Assembly: GCF_018327685.1 (NCBI RefSeq)
Contig: NZ_BNEL01000003.1
Coordinates: forward strand, 806,001-870,000
DNA: 64,000 nt
Direction of reading: 5' to 3'
Origin: Streptomyces sp. TS71-3
GTDB taxonomy: Bacteria; Actinomycetota; Actinomycetes; Streptomycetales; Streptomycetaceae
Below the pieces are notes generated by a model, which was given only the letters and a program-made list of their open reading frames with translations, was not told the origin of the DNA and ran no database searches. Shown in pieces: positions 52,641 through 60,815 of the stretch (positions within the stretch are counted from its first letter, which is position 1; each line of letters starts with the position of its first letter). The translations under genes were made by a program, and so were the position numbers.

Positions 52641-52943
52641 GGAGAAGACCACCAGCACCCGCAGGTCCTCGCTGATGTGGTGGAACTTGTGCGGCACCCC
52701 GGCCGGGACGTAGACCACACTGCCGCGCGCGACGTGCGTGGTCTCCGCGCCGACGGTGAGGGCGCCGCGGCCGCTCACCACGAAGTAGATCTCGTCCTGC
52801 CGGTGCGGCTGCTGGGTGTCCAGGGCCCCGGCATCGAGGGCGTAGAGCCCGGCCGACATGGTCCGCGAGCGCAGGAACTGAAGGTACGCCCCGTTGTTCG
52901 CGGCGCGCTCCGCGTCCAGCTCGTCCAGTCGGAATTCCCGCAT
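52623..52943 (-). CDS. Cupin domain protein
   Basis: A 106-residue single-domain cupin. Motif 1 ligands are in HRQDEIYFVVSGRGALTVG (the His is part of QPHRQDE), and motif 2 is YVPAGVPHKFHHISEDL. Such small cupins bind a metal and act as sensors or isomerase-like enzymes; the substrate is unknown. No signal peptide. It is followed by the repeats at 52465-52640. Confidence 0.88.
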   Translation of the reverse strand: MREFRLDELDAERAANNGAYLQFLRSRTMSAGLYALDAGALDTQQPHRQDEIYFVVSGRGALTVGAETTHVARGSVVYVPAGVPHKFHHISEDLRVLVVFSPPESA

Positions 52944-53058
52944 CGCCCCGTCTGCCCCTTGTCCGCCGTCGGCCGCGTCCGAGCGCCCTCGCGCCCGTGG
53001 CCCTGCTCACGTCACGATCAGTCCCAGGTGGTCTGCCGCGTCTGCCACGATCAGACAC

Positions 53059-53436
53059 ATGAAGAATTTCCTAGTCAAGACGATCGCCAACGCGGCGGCA
53101 CTGGCCGTGGCGGTGTGGGTGCTGGACAAGATAACCCTCACCGGTGCCGGGGTAGGCGAGAAGACGCTGACCCTGGTCATCGTCGCGTTGATCTTCGGCC
53201 TGGTGAACGTCCTGGTCAAGCCGATCGTGAAGCTGCTCACGTTCCCGTTGTTCATACTCACCCTGGGCTTGATCACCCTGGTGGTCAACGCCCTGATGCT
53301 GCTCCTGACGTCGTGGGTCGCCGGCACGCTGGACGTCGACTTCCACGTGGAGGGCTTCTGGACCGCGGTCCTGGGCGGCCTGATCATCTCCGTCGTCGCC
53401 TGGGCCCTGCACCTCGTCCTGCCCGACGAGGACTGA
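53059..53436 (+). CDS. Phage holin family 4 (DUF) membrane protein
   Basis: A 125-residue protein with four hydrophobic segments (about 5-24, 35-52, 57-86 and 103-121). The NVLVKPIVKLLTFPLFILTLGL...NALML block is the signature of the holin-like PF04020 family, which is chromosomal and not phage-specific. ATG 53059 is preceded by CACGAT with seven bases between, suggesting a leaderless mRNA. It lies just before ptpA. Role unknown. Confidence 0.87.
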   Translation: MKNFLVKTIANAAALAVAVWVLDKITLTGAGVGEKTLTLVIVALIFGLVNVLVKPIVKLLTFPLFILTLGLITLVVNALMLLLTSWVAGTLDVDFHVEGFWTAVLGGLIISVVAWALHLVLPDED

Positions 53437-53445
53437 GAGCGAGCG

Positions 53446-53961
53446 ATGACGACATCGGAAAACACCCCCCGGCCGTACCGGGTGTGCTTCGTGTGCAGCG
53501 GCAACATCTGCCGGTCGCCCATGGCCGAAACCGTCTTCCGCGCGCGCGTCGACGAGGCGGGACTCAGCGATCTTGTAGAGGTGGACAGCGCCGGCACCGG
53601 CGGCTGGCACGAGGGGGACGGCGCGGACCCGCGCACCGTGTCCGTGCTGGCGGACGCCGGTTATGAGAGCGATCACACGGCGCGGCAGTTCCAGGAGTCG
53701 TGGTTCGCCGGGCTCGACCTGGTGATCGCCCTGGACTCCGAACACCTCCAGGACCTGCGCGAGCTGGCGCCCGCCGAGGCCGACGCCCAGAAGGTGCGCC
53801 TGTTGCGCTCGTACGACCCCGCCGCCGGCGACGACCTGGACGTGCCCGACCCGTACTACGGCGGCGTCGAGGGTTTCGACGACTGCCTGGAGATGGTGGA
53901 GGCGGCCTGCGAGGGCCTGCTCCCCGCCGTCGCCGAAGCGGTGAAGGGCAGGGCGGAATGA
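53446..53961 (+). CDS. ptpA: Low-molecular-weight protein-tyrosine phosphatase
   Basis: A 171-residue cytosolic phosphatase. The P-loop C-x5-R is C17-SGNIC-R23-S, and the general acid Asp is in VPDPYYGG. In S. coelicolor, PtpA influences antibiotic production. It starts 9 bp after the holin-like gene. Its stop overlaps the start of the PLP enzyme (ATGA, 53958-53961), so the two are coupled. Confidence 0.95.
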   Translation: MTTSENTPRPYRVCFVCSGNICRSPMAETVFRARVDEAGLSDLVEVDSAGTGGWHEGDGADPRTVSVLADAGYESDHTARQFQESWFAGLDLVIALDSEHLQDLRELAPAEADAQKVRLLRSYDPAAGDDLDVPDPYYGGVEGFDDCLEMVEAACEGLLPAVAEAVKGRAE

Positions 53962-55421
53962 CGCACGCGCGCGTGGACGACGATCCGGAGCGGGACGGCA
54001 GGCCGGACGCCCTGGGCGCCCCGGAGAACGACGGCGGGCCGGACGGTCCGGGACAGCGCACGGGCGACGGCACGCGGCTGGTGCGGGCGGGGCTGCCCGC
54101 ACCCGAGAAGTACGAGCCCGCCCTCCCCGGCCCGGTGTTCGCCGCCCACTACCACCTGCCGGGCGAGCCCACCGGCCCGTACACGTACGGGCGGGACGAG
54201 AACCCCACCTGGACGCGCCTGGAACGGGCCATCGCCGAGTTGGAGGCCCCGGGTGCCCCGGTCGGCCCGAACACCCCGGAGAGGGGCAGCGGGACGGCCT
54301 CCGGGGCCCCAGGCATGCGCGCGGACACGACCGCGGGCGAGGGCTCGGGGGAGCCCGCCGACGCGAGCACGAACGAGGACACGGGTACAGACACAGGCAC
54401 AGGCACAGGTACGCGCACAGGCACAGGCACAGACACCCACGAGGACGTGGGCGCGACCGGAGAGGCGGCCGCGGCCGGGAGGGCGGGCCCGGGCGCCGTC
54501 GAGGCCCTGGTGTTCGCGTCCGGGATGGCCGCCACCTCCGCGGTGATCTTCTCGCAGGTGCGCGCGGGCGACGTGGTGGTCCTGCCGGGCGACGGCTACC
54601 AGGCGCTGCCCCTGATCGCCGAGCAGCTCACGGCGTACGGCGTGGAGGTGCGCACGGCGCCGACCGGCGGCGACGCCCAGCTCGGCGTGCTGGACGGCGC
54701 CCGGCTGCTCTGGCTGGAGACGCCCTCCAACCCGGGCCTCGACGTGTGCAACGTCCGGCGCCTCGCGGCGCAAGCGCACGCGCGCGGGGCGCTGGTCGCC
54801 GTCGACAACACCCTCGCCACCCCGCTCGGCCAGCGCCCCCTGGAGCTGGGCGCCGACTTCTCGGTGGCCAGCGGCACCAAGCAGCTCACCGGACACGGCG
54901 ACGTTCTGCTCGGCTACGTGGCCGGCCGCGACGCCTCCCTGATGGCAGCGGTACGGCGCTGGCGCAAGATCGCCGGGGCCATACCGGGGCCGATGGAGGC
55001 GTGGCTCGCGCACCGGTCGCTGCCCACGCTGCACCTCCGTGCGGAGCGGCAGAACGCCAACGCCCTGGCCCTCGCCGAGGCCCTTACCGGGCGCCCTGAT
55101 GTGACGGGCCTGCGTTACCCCGGGCTGCCGGGAGACCCCGCGCACCGGCTCGCCGCCGCGCAGATGCGGCGCTTCGGGTGCGTGGTGTCGTTCACGCTGC
55201 CCACGCGCGCGCGTGCCGAACGGTTCCTGTCGGAACTGCGCCTGGTCGACGACGCGACCAGCTTCGGCGGGGTGCGCTCCACCGCGGAGCGCCGCGGACG
55301 CTGGGGCGGCGACGACGTCCCGGAGGGCTTCATCCGCTTCTCCGCCGGCGTCGAGGACACCGTGGACCTGGTGCGGGACGTCCTGCGGGCACTGGACGCG
55401 GCGGCGCGCGAGGCCCGTTGA
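53958..55421 (+). CDS. Cys/Met metabolism PLP enzyme (cystathionine gamma-lyase/synthase type) with an insertion
   Basis: A 487-residue fold-type-I PLP enzyme of transsulfuration. YTYGRDENPTWTRLERAIAELE, ALVFASGMAATSAV, WLETPSNPGLDV, VDNTLATPLGQRPL and the Lys in SVASGTKQLTGHGDVLLG are conserved. Between the AELE helix and ALVFASG, normally contiguous, about 75 residues of Gly/Thr/Asp-rich sequence are inserted, including a TGTGTGTRTGTGT tract encoded by a hexamer microsatellite (54383-54438). Whether it is a lyase or synthase is unclear. Coupling to ptpA is unusual and unexplained. Confidence 0.9.
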   Translation: MTHARVDDDPERDGRPDALGAPENDGGPDGPGQRTGDGTRLVRAGLPAPEKYEPALPGPVFAAHYHLPGEPTGPYTYGRDENPTWTRLERAIAELEAPGAPVGPNTPERGSGTASGAPGMRADTTAGEGSGEPADASTNEDTGTDTGTGTGTRTGTGTDTHEDVGATGEAAAAGRAGPGAVEALVFASGMAATSAVIFSQVRAGDVVVLPGDGYQALPLIAEQLTAYGVEVRTAPTGGDAQLGVLDGARLLWLETPSNPGLDVCNVRRLAAQAHARGALVAVDNTLATPLGQRPLELGADFSVASGTKQLTGHGDVLLGYVAGRDASLMAAVRRWRKIAGAIPGPMEAWLAHRSLPTLHLRAERQNANALALAEALTGRPDVTGLRYPGLPGDPAHRLAAAQMRRFGCVVSFTLPTRARAERFLSELRLVDDATSFGGVRSTAERRGRWGGDDVPEGFIRFSAGVEDTVDLVRDVLRALDAAAREAR

Positions 55422-55592
55422 CCCATGTGGGCACGGCAGGCCGGTTGGCCGTGCGGCATGGCACGCCGGTTGGTCCGCGCAGTACGGGCAGGCCCGTTGG
55501 CTCAGGTCGCACGGCAAGTCCGTCGACCACGCGGCACGGCAGGCGGGACGGCCCACGCGGCACGGCAGGCGGGCCGGCCCGCCTGCCCCTGC
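55404..55592 (+). repeat. 26-bp degenerate tandem repeat starting at the stop codon of the PLP gene
   Basis: AGGCCCGTTG-like units occur at 55411, 55438, 55462, 55490, 55516, 55541 and 55567. The first contains the stop codon TGA (55419-55421). Confidence 0.75.
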
Positions 55593-55763
55593 ACCGGCCC
55601 GCCACCAAAGCCCCTCCCCTCGTCCACGCTGACGCGGCAACCCCCATGCAAGGGCCGTCTACCCTTTGGGGAAGCATGGGCCAGAGGAAAGCAGGGGTCT
55701 GACGAGCCGTCGGCCCGCCGCCCTGAGCGGCCGCCGGCCCGCCGCCAACGCCAGGAGGGCTCA

Positions 55764-56630
55764 ATGGAGCACGAGGACTCGGTGGGGAACGGGGGCTCGG
55801 TCGAAGACCAGCGCCCGGTGGAGCACGACGACGCACCGCGGGCGGCGGGTGCTCCCCTCATTGACACGAGTAAGGCGCACTCCGCGCGCGTCTACAACTA
55901 CATACTCGGCGGCAAGGACAACTACCCCGTCGACGTGGCCGCCGCGGAGGCCCTGCTCGAGGCCTGGCCCAAGCTCGCCACCAGCATGCGGATCAACCGC
56001 GACACCATGCAGCGGATGGCGCGCTGGCTGGCGGCCGAGGCCGGCATCCGCCAGTTCCTCGACATCGGCACCGGCCTGCCGACCGAGCCCAATCTCCACG
56101 AGGTGGTGCAGGAGGTGGCCCCGGAGAGCCGTGTCGTCTACGTCGACAACGACCCGATCGTCCTGGCGCACGCCCGCGCACTCCTGACCAGCAGCCCTGA
56201 GGGGCGCACCGCCTACATCGACGCCGACATGCGCTCCCCCTGGCAGGTCCTTGAGGCCCCTGAGCTCCGCGAGACGTTGGACCTCGGCCGGCCCATCGGC
56301 GTCACCGTCATCGCGATGCTCCAGTTCGTCGAGGACGCGGGGAACCTGGTGCGGCAGCTGACCGCGGCGCTGCCGAAGGGCAGCTACCTGGCGCTGACCA
56401 CGGCCACCGCCGACATCACCCGGGACGAGGTGACCGCCATGGCGGAGGAGTACACGCGGCGGGACGTGCCGATGTACCTGCGCACCCGCAGCGAGGTCGA
56501 AGGGCTCTTCAGCGGCATGGAGATGGTCGATCCCGGCGTGGTGCCCATGAACCGCTGGAAGCCCGAGCCCGGCGTCGAGATCCGGGACGAGGACGTCAAC
56601 ATGTATGCCGGCGTCGGACGGGTCCTCTAG
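55764..56630 (+). CDS. SAM-dependent methyltransferase, SAV_2177/DUF574 family
   Basis: A 288-residue protein of the actinobacterial Methyltransf_19 type. SARVYNYILGGKDNYPVD, FLDIGTGLPTEPNLHEV (SAM loop), VYVDNDPIVLAHARALL and the C-terminal VGRVL are hallmarks. The acidic N-terminus (1-30) is variable. ATG 55764 has a perfect AGGAGG five bases upstream. Substrate unknown; the family is often amplified in Streptomyces. The 3' end overlaps the convergent VanZ-RDD gene by 4 bp. Confidence 0.93.
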   Translation: MEHEDSVGNGGSVEDQRPVEHDDAPRAAGAPLIDTSKAHSARVYNYILGGKDNYPVDVAAAEALLEAWPKLATSMRINRDTMQRMARWLAAEAGIRQFLDIGTGLPTEPNLHEVVQEVAPESRVVYVDNDPIVLAHARALLTSSPEGRTAYIDADMRSPWQVLEAPELRETLDLGRPIGVTVIAMLQFVEDAGNLVRQLTAALPKGSYLALTTATADITRDEVTAMAEEYTRRDVPMYLRTRSEVEGLFSGMEMVDPGVVPMNRWKPEPGVEIRDEDVNMYAGVGRVL

Positions 56631-57979
56631 GACAGCGGTGTGCGCTCAGGCCGTACGCGCCGGGGGAGGGTGGGGAGCGGGACCAGGGCCGAGGCCGGCG
56701 CACCGGTGCGCGCGCCGGCGGACGTGGCGCCGGAGGGCACTGATGCCGTGGCGGACGCCGGTACGAGCGAGAGCGTGGCCGCGGCGGCCCTGCGGGCCCG
56801 GGTGTGGGGCAGCGCCTCGTTCCGCACGCCCGAGGCCACCTCATGGATGCCGCGCCCACCGGCGCGGCGCCGCAGCATCATCGCGTAGGCCCCGAGCGAG
56901 CCGACCAGCAGCACGATGAACAGGGTCTCCGCGGGGTGGAAGGCCACCAGGTAGAGCGTGTCCGCAGAGCCCGCACGCCGGGCGCCGTCGAGCACCGAGA
57001 ACAGTGACGGGTTGTACAGCACGGCCGTGGGAAGCGCGGCACCGGATGCCAGCAGAGGCAGCGTCACCACGCCGAGCACCAGCGCACGCACCGCCAGCCG
57101 CCAGGGCGCGGGCCGTGCGCCGTCGGCCGTCACCAGCTTGAGCAGCAGCAGCCGCTTGCCGGGTGTCGATCCGGTCAGCCAGGGAAGCACCACGAACCAC
57201 AGCGTGAAGACGGCAAGCGGTACGCGCACGATGTTCTCGATGCCGCCGCGACCGCCGTACGCCATGGCCAGCACGCCGAACGCCGTGGCGCACGCGACCC
57301 CGAGCAGGTCCACCACCAGCGCGGTGAGCCGCCGGCCGAAGGCGACCGGGCGGCGCGCCAGGACCCGCTCGTCCAGCGCCTCCATCGTGGGCAGCAGGCG
57401 GGCAGGCGACCCGGCGAGGAGCCAGCCGACGGCCGCACCACCGGTGTTGGTGAGCAGGTCGTCCACGTCGAAGAGGCGGTACGGGCAGGGGTAGATGCCC
57501 CACAGGCCGGTGCCCTGGGTGAGTTCGAAGAAGAGCGAGACGCCGAAGCCGGCCACGACGGCCGCGGCCATGCCGCGCCGGAAGTGGTAGCGCATGAAGA
57601 TGCCCAGCGGCAGGAGCAGGAGCAGGTTGAAGACCGCTCCGGCGACCGCGGGGTTGTCCAGTACCAGGGCGTTCAACGTGACCTTGTGGTGGGACTCCTT
57701 CCAGATGTCGCCGAACGTGTTGCCCGGGATCCACTGGGGGCGGGCGACCGGGGCGAACGCACGGCACATGTCCGCGGTCCGCGCGGGCAGCGGGACGACG
57801 GTCATGCAGACGGCGGTGATCGCGTAGTAGAGGAAGCCGCTGAGTGACAGCGCACGCCACTGGGAGAGCACCCCGTGTCTCCGGTAGAGCACGACGGCCG
57901 TGGGCAGGAACAGCGCCAGCGCGAGCAACGGGAAGAGTGCGGCGGCCGTCTTGATCGGCAGTACGTACGCGGCTGTCAT
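56627..57979 (-). CDS. VanZ-like and RDD domain fusion membrane protein
   Basis: A 450-residue membrane protein. The N-terminal VanZ-like part (about 1-200) has the family block LLLPLGIFMRYHF...SLFFELTQGTGLWG...FDVDDLLTNTGGAAVGW. The C-terminal part (about 205-375) is an RDD-type domain (RRLTALVVDLLGVA, TPGKRLLLLKLV). A disordered Ala/Ser-rich tail follows. VanZ of enterococci gives low teicoplanin resistance; function here is unknown. ATG 57979 is seven bases after TATAGT, so the mRNA is probably leaderless. An operator-like palindrome (57989-58005) overlaps the promoter. Confidence 0.87.
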   Translation of the reverse strand: MTAAYVLPIKTAAALFPLLALALFLPTAVVLYRRHGVLSQWRALSLSGFLYYAITAVCMTVVPLPARTADMCRAFAPVARPQWIPGNTFGDIWKESHHKVTLNALVLDNPAVAGAVFNLLLLLPLGIFMRYHFRRGMAAAVVAGFGVSLFFELTQGTGLWGIYPCPYRLFDVDDLLTNTGGAAVGWLLAGSPARLLPTMEALDERVLARRPVAFGRRLTALVVDLLGVACATAFGVLAMAYGGRGGIENIVRVPLAVFTLWFVVLPWLTGSTPGKRLLLLKLVTADGARPAPWRLAVRALVLGVVTLPLLASGAALPTAVLYNPSLFSVLDGARRAGSADTLYLVAFHPAETLFIVLLVGSLGAYAMMLRRRAGGRGIHEVASGVRNEALPHTRARRAAAATLSLVPASATASVPSGATSAGARTGAPASALVPLPTLPRRVRPERTPLS

Positions 57980-57986
57980 GCAAGTG

Positions 57987-58017
57987 ACTATACACCAGGT
58001 GTATACATCGAGCGTAT
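57987..58017 (-). promoter_or_regulatory. Promoter and operator of the VanZ-RDD gene
   Basis: The -10 TATAGT is at 57992-57987 (minus strand). The perfect palindrome TATACACC-A-GGTGTATA (57989-58005) overlaps it, and a further half-site CGTATAG lies at 58013-58019. A repressor of the TetR or GntR kind is likely; no regulator gene adjoins. Confidence 0.65.
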
Positions 58018-58146
58018 AGATGGCTGGAGGGCGTGGATCGTGGATCAGGGAGTGCCGAACCGGGGTGTGGCGTCAGGTCAAGAGCCAGGTCTAGAGCCAG
58101 GTCACAGGGCTGGCACGCGGAACCGCGCCCGCCCGGCTCGCCCCGC

Positions 58147-59298
58147 TCAGCGCCGCGACATGTAAAGCATGAAGGCGTTGTACAGCAGGCGGTTGAGGGG
58201 GTAGTCCCACTCGCCGAGGTACTCCACCGCCTCGCCGCCCGTGCCGACCTTGAAGCGCAGCAGGCCCGCCAGGTCGTCGGCCTCGTCCAGTGTGTCGGTG
58301 ATGCCGCGCAGGTCGTAGACGGCGGCTCCGCGTTCGTGGGCGTCCGACATCATCCGCCACTGGATGGCGTTGCTCGGCTGGACCTCGCGCTTGCGGGTGG
58401 TGGAGGCGCCGTACGAGTACCAGACGTGCTCGCCGACGGTCAGCATGGTGGCCGCGGCCAGCAGATCCCCCTCGTGGTGGGCGAGGTAGAGCCGCATCCG
58501 TCCGGGATCCTCGGTGGTCAGCGCCGTCCACATGCGCTGGAAGTAGGCCGGCGGGCGGGCCGTGAACCCGTCGCGTGCGGCGGTCTCCGCGTACAGCTCG
58601 TAGAACGCGGGCAGGTCGTCGTGGTTGCCCTGCACGACCTTGACCCCGGCCTTCTCGGCCTTCTTGATGTTCCGGCGCCACTGCTGGTTCATGCCCTGCC
58701 GGACCTCGTCGAGGGTCCGGCCGGCCAGCGGCAGCTGGAACACATGGCGGGGCTGCCCGGCGCTGAAACCTCCTCCACTGCCTGAAAGACGTGGGAGGTA
58801 TCCCCCTGTCCCATCGCCGGCGGTGTCGCGCCAGCCCATCCCGCGCAGCCGGCCGGCGACGGCCTTGCCGGCCGGGTCGTGGGCGCTGGGCTTGGCGTCG
58901 GACAGGCGCTTGGCGCCCGGATCGGCCAGCGCGGCCTTGACCGTCTCCGCGTCCCAGCGACGGATGACGACGGGCGGACCCATCCGCACCGCGAAGGCGC
59001 CCTGGGACCGAAGGTGGTCGAGCAGGGGGGAGAGCCAGCGGTCCAGGCCGTGTGCGGACCAGTCGATGAGCGGGCCCTCGGGCAGGTAGGCCAGCGAGCG
59101 CCGGAGCGCGGGGAGCGGGCGGAAGAGGACCAGGCCCGCGCCTACGAGCCGGTCGCCGTCCAGCCAACCCAGGCTCTCCGCTCGCCAGTCCGGCTTCACC
59201 CCGCCCCAGGAGGGGAGTTGCATGGGGCTCGCCGAGGGCTGCGCCCTGACGAAGGCCATGTGCTGCTCACGAGTGATCGGTGCCAGACGAAGACCCAT
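58147..59298 (-). CDS. femX: FemX/FemAB-family peptidoglycan interpeptide bridge aminoacyltransferase
   Basis: A 383-residue non-ribosomal aminoacyl-tRNA-dependent transferase of GNAT-like double fold. MQLPSWGGVK, YLPEGPLIDW, QQWRRNIKKAEKAGVKV and VEYLGEWDYPLN fit FemX of Streptomyces, which adds the first Gly to lipid II (or Ala in others). ATG 59298 has GGAGGAG nine bases upstream. An insertion of roughly 14 residues (GTGGYLPRLSGSGG) between RLRGMGWRDTAG and FSAGQPRHVFQLPL is encoded by a sequence related to the hairpin at 17686-17750. The frame is kept, so the protein is probably still functional. Confidence 0.9.
   Translation of the reverse strand: MGLRLAPITREQHMAFVRAQPSASPMQLPSWGGVKPDWRAESLGWLDGDRLVGAGLVLFRPLPALRRSLAYLPEGPLIDWSAHGLDRWLSPLLDHLRSQGAFAVRMGPPVVIRRWDAETVKAALADPGAKRLSDAKPSAHDPAGKAVAGRLRGMGWRDTAGDGTGGYLPRLSGSGGGFSAGQPRHVFQLPLAGRTLDEVRQGMNQQWRRNIKKAEKAGVKVVQGNHDDLPAFYELYAETAARDGFTARPPAYFQRMWTALTTEDPGRMRLYLAHHEGDLLAAATMLTVGEHVWYSYGASTTRKREVQPSNAIQWRMMSDAHERGAAVYDLRGITDTLDEADDLAGLLRFKVGTGGEAVEYLGEWDYPLNRLLYNAFMLYMSRR
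58768..58811. repeat. Repeat-derived insertion within femX
   Basis: CCACTGCCTGAAAGACGTGG and GGAGGTATCCCCCTG resemble one arm and the loop of the inverted repeat at 17686-17750 (CCACTGCCTGAAGGGCGTGG, GGAGGGGGTACC). Confidence 0.6.
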
Positions 59299-59807
59299 GC
59301 CGCGCGCACTCCTCCGGGTAGACGTACCGCCGGCCCATGAGCCGCCGGCGGTCAGGGCGCCCAAGCCTACGAATCCCTGGCGAGGCGGCGCACCCGACAG
59401 CCTATGAACGAGCCACGGCCCGCGTTACGGCTCGGCGGCCCTCCGTACTCCATCCAGGGGAGACATGCACCCGGTCGGTCGGACCACCCTGCCGGTCGGA
59501 CCACCTGGCCGGTCGGCCACCCTGCCGGTCGGCCCGCCCCGCCTCCCGGCCCACGCCGAGGGGCCCGTGCGCCGGAGCTCACCCCTGTCCCGCTGCCGCC
59601 GCCCTCCCGAAGGCAACGCGACCCGGGCACGCAGAACGGCCCGAGCCTCCCCCCTCATGGCTCGGGCCGCCTTACCCGGTCTCCGCGCGGAGAACCGTAT
59701 AAACCAGGCTAGTTGACTCTCTGTCAGTGTCCAATCACCCTGCTGATGGAGACCTGTCGGCTTATTTATAGTTGAACCATTCGCGCTCCAGAGGGGTGGG
59801 GTTTGCC
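59299..59807. other. Divergent intergenic region (femX / lysR-type), about 510 bp
   Basis: It contains four units of about 17 bp with CCGGTCGG (59472-59545), a 10-bp-stem hairpin GGCCCGAGCC/GGCTCGGGCC (59638-59668), and an AT-rich stretch with TATAGT at 59767-59772 as a possible -10 of the LysR-type gene. No coding frame is supported. Confidence 0.5.
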
Positions 59808-60707
59808 ATGGATCTGGCCCTGTTGCGCACTTTCGTCGCTGTGCACCGGGCCGGTTCCCTCACCCGGGCGGCGGCGCTGCTGGGACTGTCGCAGCCCGCC
59901 GTCATCGCCCAGATCCGCGCGCTGGAACGGCAGTTGGGGCGTCCCCTCTTCCTGCGGCAGGCCCGCGGGGTCACGCCCACCTCCATCGGCGACGAGCTCG
60001 CCCATAGGGCTGCGCCGCACCTCGACGCGTTGATGGAGATCACCCAGAGCGGTCTCGACGACAACGGCTCACCGCGCACCCTGCATCTCAACGGTCCTCC
60101 GGAGTTCGTCTCCGAACGGGCCCTGCCCGCCCTGACGGCACTGGCGGGCAGGGACCGGATGGCGCTGCGTGCGTCGTTCGGCCATGCGGACGAGGCGCTG
60201 GAGGGGCTTGCGGCGGGCCACTACGACCTGGTCATCAGCACGGCCCGGCCGCGTGGAGCGCTGCTCACGGCCACGGCACTCTGCGACGAGGAGCACGTGC
60301 TGGTCGCCGGAGCGCGCTGGGCGGCCCGCATCCCTCCCGGCACCCTCCGATCGAAGGGCCCCAGGGCAGCCAAGGACCTGCCGGTGGTGGAGGTCCACGA
60401 GTCCCTGCCGCTGGTCAGCCGGTACTGGGCCGAGGTCTTCGACTCCCTGCCCACCGCCTCCGCCGCCGTGATCGTGCCGGATCTGCGGGCCGTACTCAGC
60501 AGCGTGATCGCCGGAGCCGGCCTGGCCGTCCTGCCCCGCTACCTCTGTGCCACGGCGCTGGAGCGCGGGGAGGTGGTAGCGCTGCTCGACCCGCCGGTGC
60601 CGCCGCTGCGCACCTATTTCCTCGTCGTCCGCACCGGCACCCTCGCCCTGCCCCATATAGGCCGGGCGCACGAGTGGCTGCTGCGGTCGGCACTCGACTG
60701 GGACTGA
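59808..60707 (+). CDS. LysR-family transcriptional regulator
   Basis: A 299-residue regulator. The N-terminal winged HTH (about 1-60: MDLALLRTFVAVHRAGSLTRAAALLGLSQPAVIAQIRALERQLG) precedes an effector domain (about 90-295, YDLVISTARPRG...SSVIAGAGLAVLPRYL). ATG 59808 follows AGAGGGGTGGGG. LysR proteins often act on a divergent neighbour; here femX is divergent but 500 bp away, so the target is not evident. Confidence 0.9.
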   Translation: MDLALLRTFVAVHRAGSLTRAAALLGLSQPAVIAQIRALERQLGRPLFLRQARGVTPTSIGDELAHRAAPHLDALMEITQSGLDDNGSPRTLHLNGPPEFVSERALPALTALAGRDRMALRASFGHADEALEGLAAGHYDLVISTARPRGALLTATALCDEEHVLVAGARWAARIPPGTLRSKGPRAAKDLPVVEVHESLPLVSRYWAEVFDSLPTASAAVIVPDLRAVLSSVIAGAGLAVLPRYLCATALERGEVVALLDPPVPPLRTYFLVVRTGTLALPHIGRAHEWLLRSALDWD

Positions 60708-60778
60708 CCTGCCCGACCTTCACCCCGGCAAATGCCGTCCCCGAGGCCGGAACGTCTGGCTCCGGAGTGGAAGTGGGA

Positions 60779-60794
60779 TGTTTCACGTGGAACA
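60779..60794. other. parS-like site (15 of 16)
   Basis: TGTTTCACGTGGAACA differs at one position from the consensus. It lies just upstream of the NUDIX gene promoter. Confidence 0.6.
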
Positions 60795-60815
60795 TGTCGG
60801 GCCACAATTTCTCCC

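Noticed and set aside
53059..53436. Prophage suggested by the holin-like gene
   Set aside because: The PF04020-type holin family is common on chromosomes, and no other phage genes (capsid, terminase, integrase) are present.
59638..59668. Hairpin GGCCCGAGCC/GGCTCGGGCC as a terminator
   Set aside because: It lies between divergent genes, where no transcript should end, so no terminator was called; its role is unclear.
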